From assembly GCA_024276295.1 (NCBI GenBank), contig JAJRXN010000220.1, positions 1 to 12,418 on the forward strand: DNA of 12,418 nucleotides, given 5' to 3'. The stretch comes from Acidobacteriota bacterium. GTDB lineage: Bacteria; Acidobacteriota; Polarisedimenticolia; J045. Positions 7,997-12,418 of this stretch are shown piece by piece (position 1 is the stretch's first letter; every line of letters starts with the position of its first letter). The translations under genes and the position numbers were made by a program. The notes under the pieces were generated by a model. The model made no database searches, was not told the DNA's origin, and worked only from the letters and a program-made list of their open reading frames with translations.

Positions 7997-10900
7997 ATGA
8001 AACGTCTCCAGTCCCGGTGGCACCGCTCGCGGCCACCGACCACGGTCTTTCTCTCGTCCGTCGTGCTGTCCACGATGCTGGCAGTGCTCCCAACTGCCGG
8101 CGGACCGGCGCTCGCGGCGGACCTCCTCCGGTCGAACCCGCGGCTCGATGCCGGGTGGGGCAGCGTCGAAGCGGCGACCGCCGCCGATGGCTTCGGCGGC
8201 GTGTTCACCGCGCTGATCGACGAGCAGCGATGGACGGTGCTCGTGGCGGTCTCGCACGACGACGGTCGCACGTACGCGACGGTGCCCGTCGCCGAGCACC
8301 CGGGAGGTGACGTGCTGGTGTCGGACGTGCGGATCTGCAGCGCCGGCTACTGGTGGATGGCGCTCGACACCGACGTGTACGTCGCCTGGCGCGAGGTGCG
8401 CTCGTCGGGCACCGAGGGGCAGGTCTTCGTCGTGGTCTCGAACGACCGCGGCGCGAGCTGGTCGGCACCGGTGCCGCTTGCGACCGGGCCCTCGCGTCCG
8501 CTGTTCGACCCGTCCCTGGCCTGCCACCGCGACGGCACGGCCCTCGTCGCCTGGGCCGACGCGCGCGACGGCCGCGAGGACATCTACGTGGCCGGCACGC
8601 GTGATCGCGGTGCGACATGGAACGCGCCGCGGCGACTCGATCTCGGCTCCCTGCCCGGCACGACGATCTCGCGCCGGCCGCACGTCGCGATCGATCCGTT
8701 CGACGACGACCACGCGGTCGTCGTCTGGGAGGAGACGCCGGCCGGCCAGCTCGCCACCGAGGTGCGCGCGAACGTCACGCGCGACGGGGGCGCAAGCTGG
8801 CTGCCGGCCGACGTGCGCGTCGACCCCGAGGAATACCCGATCCTCACTCCGGACAGCCTGCCGAAGGTGGTCATCGGGCCGAGCGGCACCGCCTGGGCAG
8901 CCTGGATCGACGACGGTACGGCGGTCGAGATGAACGTCTCGGCCGACGGCGGTACGAGCTGGCCGCTTCCGGAGACGGCCAGTCGCCTGCCCGGCCCGAT
9001 CACCGATCTCGATGCCGCTCTCGCGCTGTTCAGCGACGCCCCGTCGCCGCAACCGGAACCCACCGAGTGGCTCCGGCTTCTCTGGCAGGGAACCGATCCG
9101 CTCGGCGGCACGGCCGCGATGTACTACAACGCGGCGACGACGACGCCATCCGGCGGCTGGCGGATGCTCCACCCCGAAGAGTTGCGCGTCGACCACGGCA
9201 CGGGACCCGGCGACGAGAACCGTTCACCGCGTCTCTGCTCGGGCGATCCGGACCACGTGTTCGCGGCGTACGACGGCAGCCGCCAGGGGCAGGCCTGCTA
9301 CAACATGCTCGTCGGGTCGCTCGACGGTGGACGGACGTGGTTCGATCACGAGATGTACCCCGGCGAAGGGACTCCCGGCATCCGGCCTTCGGCGCCCGGC
9401 CTCGCCTGCGATGTCGCCGGGCGCGGCTACCTCGGCTGGGCCCTCGAGGAACCAGCGACCGGCACACGCGCCGAAGCGGATGCGTGCATCGCCGAGGACG
9501 CCCTGCACGGTGACGATCCCGGCATCGAGGCGGACAACCCCGCGATCGTCACCGGGGGCACGGGGCGGGTGCATGCCGCCTGGCGTGCGTTCGTGCCCGA
9601 CCTCGCGGACTACCGGATCCATGTCAGCGCGTCCCGCGACGACGGAGCGTGGTGGTCTCGCCCTCCGGTCGTGATCTCCGCGGCGCTGGCCGATCCCCTG
9701 AACGAGGACGAGCCGGCGCTGGCGACGGCCGGTCCGCTGCGGGTCTACGCCGCGTGGGTCGGCGCGGGGCGGGTGCGTTTCAGCCGTTCGGACGACGCTG
9801 GCGCGACGTGGTCGACACCGGTGGCCGTCAGCGGTGGCGAGGTGCCCAGTGGAGCCTCGAACGTCCGGCTCTGCGCCCTCGACGATGGACACGTGTACGT
9901 CGTCTGGCAGGATCACCGGCTCGACGAGGACCGGATCTACTTCAACCGCTCGCTCGACTTCGGCGCCACCTGGGAGGACGAGCGGGAGATGTCCGCATTC
10001 ACCTTCGACGAGCACCGTGACCCGCAGATCGCCTGCTCCGACGCGGGCGGAGTCTTCATCGTGTTCCAGCGGTGGCGCGACTGGCCGCGCTGGGAGCAGG
10101 TGTGGCTCCTTCCTTCTGGCGACTTCGGCGCCAACTTCGGGCATCTGCAGATCTCGCTCGAGGATCACCACGCGCGGACGCCTTCGGTCGCCTGCGACGA
10201 GCAGGGCAACGTGTTCGCCGCGTGGGTCGAGACGACCGAACTGACGTCGCCGACGTATCGCGAGGTGATCGCCCGGGTCAGCCACGACGGCGGCAACACG
10301 TGGGAGCCGCAGGTCAAGCTCGACGTCACCGATCCGCCGGAGGCCTCCGAGGCCCGCGAGCCGACGATCGTCGCCGACGACCTCGGCCACGTGCTGGTTG
10401 CGTGGCTCGACGCGCGGGTCGCGTCGAGCGCGTGGGTCAACGGCTCGCTCGATGCGGGCGTCTCGTGGTTCGCGGCGGACGAGCCGGTGGACGAGCCCGG
10501 CTCCAGTCCGGGCGACAGGGGCCTCGCCGCAGGCATCGCCGCCGACGGCCGGGCCTTCGTCGCGTGGTACGACGAGCTGCCCACGGCACGGCAACCCGGA
10601 GGTCGGCTCGTCGTCAGCACGTCCCGGCTGTTCGGTACGCCGGCAACGTGGGACGGTCCTGTGACACTCGACATCAACCGGCCCGAGCACGTGGAAGCGA
10701 AGACCGCCGCCGCGATGACGCGCGACGGCGCCGCGGTCGTCTGGCGCGGGGAGGATCCCCAACAGGCCGGAGGGCTGCCGTATGTCAACCGCCGGCGGAT
10801 CCTGCCCGGCCTCGTCGGCGAGGTGATCGGGCTGCGCTGGATCGACGAGACGACGCTGCGCTGGCGACCGATCGATCTTGCGGAGACGTACGACATCCAT

Positions 10901-11053
10901 GCCGCGACGGATCCGCGCGGGCCGTGGTCGGCGGTCGACTCGGCCCCGAGCGTGACGTGGAGCGACACGCTGCCGGTGCCGCCGCCGGGCACGGCGCGCT
11001 TCTACCTCGTCGGCGGTCGCAACCTGGTCGGCCCCGGCCCGCTGGGACACTGA
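7997..11053 (+). CDS. Secreted Asp-box (BNR) double beta-propeller protein
   Basis: This 1018-residue exported protein has a Sec signal peptide: basic MKRLQSRWHR, a hydrophobic stretch about 17-35, and likely cleavage after PALA near 40. Twelve Asp-box motifs of the form S-x-D-x-G-x-(S/T)-W occur at about 86, 148, 201, 261, 315, 441, 546, 597, 652, 707, 762 and 817. The last six are spaced 51-55 residues apart, as expected for a six-bladed sialidase-type propeller. The first set is less regular and probably forms a second one. AWxDxR-like strands lie between boxes. Residues about 935-1010 resemble a fibronectin-type or similar beta-sandwich domain. I see no sialidase RIP motif or catalytic set, so an enzyme activity is not supported; binding of a glycan or other surface ligand is possible. 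GGGGAGG 4 nt upstream and the signal peptide support the start. It has its own promoter at 7792-7821. Confidence 0.85.
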   Translation: MKRLQSRWHRSRPPTTVFLSSVVLSTMLAVLPTAGGPALAADLLRSNPRLDAGWGSVEAATAADGFGGVFTALIDEQRWTVLVAVSHDDGRTYATVPVAEHPGGDVLVSDVRICSAGYWWMALDTDVYVAWREVRSSGTEGQVFVVVSNDRGASWSAPVPLATGPSRPLFDPSLACHRDGTALVAWADARDGREDIYVAGTRDRGATWNAPRRLDLGSLPGTTISRRPHVAIDPFDDDHAVVVWEETPAGQLATEVRANVTRDGGASWLPADVRVDPEEYPILTPDSLPKVVIGPSGTAWAAWIDDGTAVEMNVSADGGTSWPLPETASRLPGPITDLDAALALFSDAPSPQPEPTEWLRLLWQGTDPLGGTAAMYYNAATTTPSGGWRMLHPEELRVDHGTGPGDENRSPRLCSGDPDHVFAAYDGSRQGQACYNMLVGSLDGGRTWFDHEMYPGEGTPGIRPSAPGLACDVAGRGYLGWALEEPATGTRAEADACIAEDALHGDDPGIEADNPAIVTGGTGRVHAAWRAFVPDLADYRIHVSASRDDGAWWSRPPVVISAALADPLNEDEPALATAGPLRVYAAWVGAGRVRFSRSDDAGATWSTPVAVSGGEVPSGASNVRLCALDDGHVYVVWQDHRLDEDRIYFNRSLDFGATWEDEREMSAFTFDEHRDPQIACSDAGGVFIVFQRWRDWPRWEQVWLLPSGDFGANFGHLQISLEDHHARTPSVACDEQGNVFAAWVETTELTSPTYREVIARVSHDGGNTWEPQVKLDVTDPPEASEAREPTIVADDLGHVLVAWLDARVASSAWVNGSLDAGVSWFAADEPVDEPGSSPGDRGLAAGIAADGRAFVAWYDELPTARQPGGRLVVSTSRLFGTPATWDGPVTLDINRPEHVEAKTAAAMTRDGAAVVWRGEDPQQAGGLPYVNRRRILPGLVGEVIGLRWIDETTLRWRPIDLAETYDIHAATDPRGPWSAVDSAPSVTWSDTLPVPPPGTARFYLVGGRNLVGPGPLGH

Positions 11054-11059
11054 CGTCGC

Positions 11060-11090
11060 GACGCGGTGGGGAGCCGCGCCCTGCCGCGTC
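11060..11090 (+). terminator. Possible terminator hairpin after the propeller gene
   Basis: GACGCGG (11060-11066) and CCGCGTC (11084-11090) form a 7-bp stem 7 nt after the stop codon, with GGG and CCC able to pair inside the 17-nt loop. There is no T run after it. It separates the propeller gene from the next gene, which lies 92 bp beyond the stop. Confidence 0.4.
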
Positions 11091-11145
11091 GCCCTTGCCC
11101 GGGCTCGTGTAACATGCCGCATCGTGCGACCGCGGGAGGTCCGCC

Positions 11146-11718
11146 ATGATGCGCCTCGACCTGCCGTTCTTCGGACTCGCCGCCGCGTGGGGCGTGGCGG
11201 AGATCGCGGCCGGACTCGCGCACCGCGCGCGCCGGGCGGAGTCGTCCGGACGCGATCGCGGCTCGATGCTGCTGCTCTGGGGCGCGATCACCCTCGGATT
11301 CGGCAGCGCGTTCTGGCTGCTCCAGCGCCGCCTGGCTCCGATCCCCGTTCCCGTCGCGACGCGCCTGCCGCTGGCGATGGTCGTCATGCTCGCCGGCATC
11401 GTCCTGCGCGGCTGGGCGATCGTGACGCTCGGCCGGCTGTTCACGATGAACGTCGCGATCCGCGAGGGTCACGAGCTGATCGAGACCGGACCCTACCGCT
11501 GGCTGCGCCATCCGTCGTACGCCGGCGCGCTGCTCGCGTTCCTCGGGTTCGCGTTCGGTCTCGGCGACGCGCTGGCCCTCGCCGTGCTGCTGGTGCCGAC
11601 CGCCGTCGCCATGGTCTACCGCATCCACGTCGAGGAACGCGCCCTGCGCGAGACGTTCGGCGCGCGCTGGAACGCCTACGCGGCGACTCGCCCGCGGCTG
11701 GTGCCGTTCGTGTACTGA
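11146..11718 (+). CDS. Isoprenylcysteine carboxyl methyltransferase-like membrane protein
   Basis: This 190-residue integral membrane protein has about five hydrophobic spans (roughly 7-26, 41-60, 74-94, 122-139 and 141-158). The family signature is in the C-terminal half: ETGPYRWLRHPSYAGALL (113-130), then HVEERALRETFGARWNAY (161-178). These match the methyltransferase motif of the ICMT/phospholipid methyltransferase family, where the His-Pro and Glu-Glu segments bind S-adenosylmethionine. The bacterial substrate is unknown; protein prenylation is not expected here, so a lipid, quinone or small-molecule acceptor is more likely. GGGAGG at 11134-11139 lies 6 nt before the first of two tandem ATG codons (11146, 11149). 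It starts 92 bp after the propeller gene. No functional link to either neighbour is evident. Confidence 0.85.
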   Translation: MMRLDLPFFGLAAAWGVAEIAAGLAHRARRAESSGRDRGSMLLLWGAITLGFGSAFWLLQRRLAPIPVPVATRLPLAMVVMLAGIVLRGWAIVTLGRLFTMNVAIREGHELIETGPYRWLRHPSYAGALLAFLGFAFGLGDALALAVLLVPTAVAMVYRIHVEERALRETFGARWNAYAATRPRLVPFVY

Positions 11719-11725
11719 ACGACCG

Positions 11726-11752
11726 GCGGCCGTGCACCCCGTCGCTGGCCGC
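11726..11752 (+). terminator. Weak hairpin after the methyltransferase-like gene
   Basis: GCGGCC (11726-11731) and GGCCGC (11747-11752) can pair over a 15-nt loop 7 nt after the stop codon. No T tract follows. It may mark the end of this transcript, but support is slight. Confidence 0.25.
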
Positions 11753-11804
11753 GCTCCCCGTTTCGGCGTATCACCAAGCCAAGTCCCCGCGGGTGTAGGT
11801 CGCC

Positions 11805-12418
11805 GTGCCACGGATCCCCGCACGACATTCGCGGCTGTTCCGTTCGTTGCTGATCCTGCCGGCCGGGCTCGCCTTCGGGCTCTCCGCCGGCCCGGCGGCG
11901 GGGCAGGTCGTCTTCACGGACGTCACCGCGCAGCAGTTTCCCGACGGGCTGGCCCGGGGCCTCTATCTCTGGGGCGACTGCGATGGAGACGGCGACGAGG
12001 ACCTGCTCGTCGGCGGCAAGAACGTCTACGTCAACTCCGGGCCGCCCGACTTCGTCTTCACCAGGCTGGCCGACACCGGCGATCTCGCCGGCGGACCGCA
12101 CTCCCGCGCGGTGTGGATCGACATCGACAACGACGGCGACCTCGACCTGTTCGGCATCGGCGGCGGCGACAGCGAGCGGCTGTACCGCAACGACGGCGAC
12201 TGCCGGTTCACCGACATCTCCGACTTCGACGGCGACGGCACGTTCGACGACATGGGAGACGGCGCGCCGTCGACGACGACGTCGACCGGCGACTACGACG
12301 GCGACGGTCTGCTCGACCTGTACGTCGGCAACTACGAGCGCCACTGCGATTCGACGATCTGCGGCGACTGCATGACCGACCGCCTGTGGCGCAACCGCGG
12401 CGACGGCACCTTCGAGGA
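11805..12418 (+). CDS. Secreted FG-GAP/VCBS repeat protein (3' end cut by window edge)
   Basis: The frame is open from a GTG at 11805 to the right edge (204 whole codons). A stop lies 6 nt before this GTG, so it is the first standard start. There is only a weak AGG before it. The N-terminus is a signal peptide: PRIPARHSR, then hydrophobic residues about 11-30 and likely cleavage near 33. Calcium-binding D-x-D-G-D loops of the FG-GAP/VCBS type follow at about 58-66, 107-115, 141-146 and 163-171, each with a DLxxG or similar strand after it. Phrases such as RLYRND and RLWRNRGDGTF match CRTAC1/ASPIC-type propeller proteins. A Cys cluster C-x4-C-x2-C lies at 181-189. It is probably an exported or surface propeller of unknown ligand. 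It starts 86 bp after the methyltransferase gene and may share its transcript. Confidence 0.82.
   Translation, partial: MPRIPARHSRLFRSLLILPAGLAFGLSAGPAAGQVVFTDVTAQQFPDGLARGLYLWGDCDGDGDEDLLVGGKNVYVNSGPPDFVFTRLADTGDLAGGPHSRAVWIDIDNDGDLDLFGIGGGDSERLYRNDGDCRFTDISDFDGDGTFDDMGDGAPSTTTSTGDYDGDGLLDLYVGNYERHCDSTICGDCMTDRLWRNRGDGTFE

Noticed and set aside
7737..8000. 87-codon frame ending at the ATG of the propeller gene
   Set aside because: Its stop overlaps the next start (ATGA) and its later codons have fairly high G/C at third positions. However, it would begin upstream of the promoter at 7792-7821, has no SD and shows no recognisable motif.
7445..9196. Long minus-strand frame (583 codons), and another at 9224-11122, opposite the propeller gene
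   Set aside because: The plus strand has a signal peptide and regular Asp-boxes. The antisense frames are Arg/Val/Asp-rich without motifs.
7997..11053. Calling this gene a sialidase (neuraminidase)
   Set aside because: Asp-boxes mark the fold only. The RIP motif and the catalytic residues expected of sialidases were not seen.

Overview
This is a high-GC (about 70%) bacterial chromosomal window from a Gram-negative-style organism that I cannot place precisely. The hints are strong G/C preference at third codon positions, Shine-Dalgarno (SD) starts of the GGGAGG type, an F1 ATP synthase operon without the membrane Fo genes, and secreted Asp-box and FG-GAP repeat proteins. This mix fits Acidobacteriota, Myxococcota or related uncultivated lineages; that placement is inference only. 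I see no tRNA, rRNA, CRISPR array, insertion sequence or phage gene.

Left half (1-6450, minus strand): transcription runs right to left from a good sigma70-like promoter at 6421-6449 through atpH (delta), atpA (alpha), atpG (gamma), atpD (beta) and atpC (epsilon). This is the complete F1 head and stalk in the usual order, with short gaps and SD sequences. No atpI, atpB, atpE or atpF is present, so the Fo sector must be encoded elsewhere. AtpA carries an in-frame insertion of about 40-50 residues. After atpC, in the same direction, lies an unrecognised charged, helical, probably coiled-coil protein that runs off the left edge.

Right half (6586-12418, plus strand): a divergent gene encodes an HPr-kinase-like P-loop protein. 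A 484-bp non-coding stretch follows, holding a consensus-like promoter (7792-7821) flanked by inverted repeats and a leader of about 165 nt. This leads into a 1018-residue secreted protein with twelve Asp-box (BNR) repeats, probably two beta-propellers with a C-terminal fibronectin-like domain. Next come an isoprenylcysteine-carboxyl-methyltransferase-like membrane protein and the start of a secreted FG-GAP/VCBS calcium-binding repeat protein cut by the right edge.

The F1 genes form one complex that makes ATP at the cytoplasmic face of the membrane. The right-hand genes look like separate units: one cytoplasmic kinase-like protein, two exported repeat proteins and one membrane methyltransferase-like protein. 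I did not find a convincing new multi-gene system. The most interesting points are the AtpA insertion, the conserved-looking but unknown partner behind atpC, the palindrome inside the atp promoter, and the structured leader ahead of the propeller gene.
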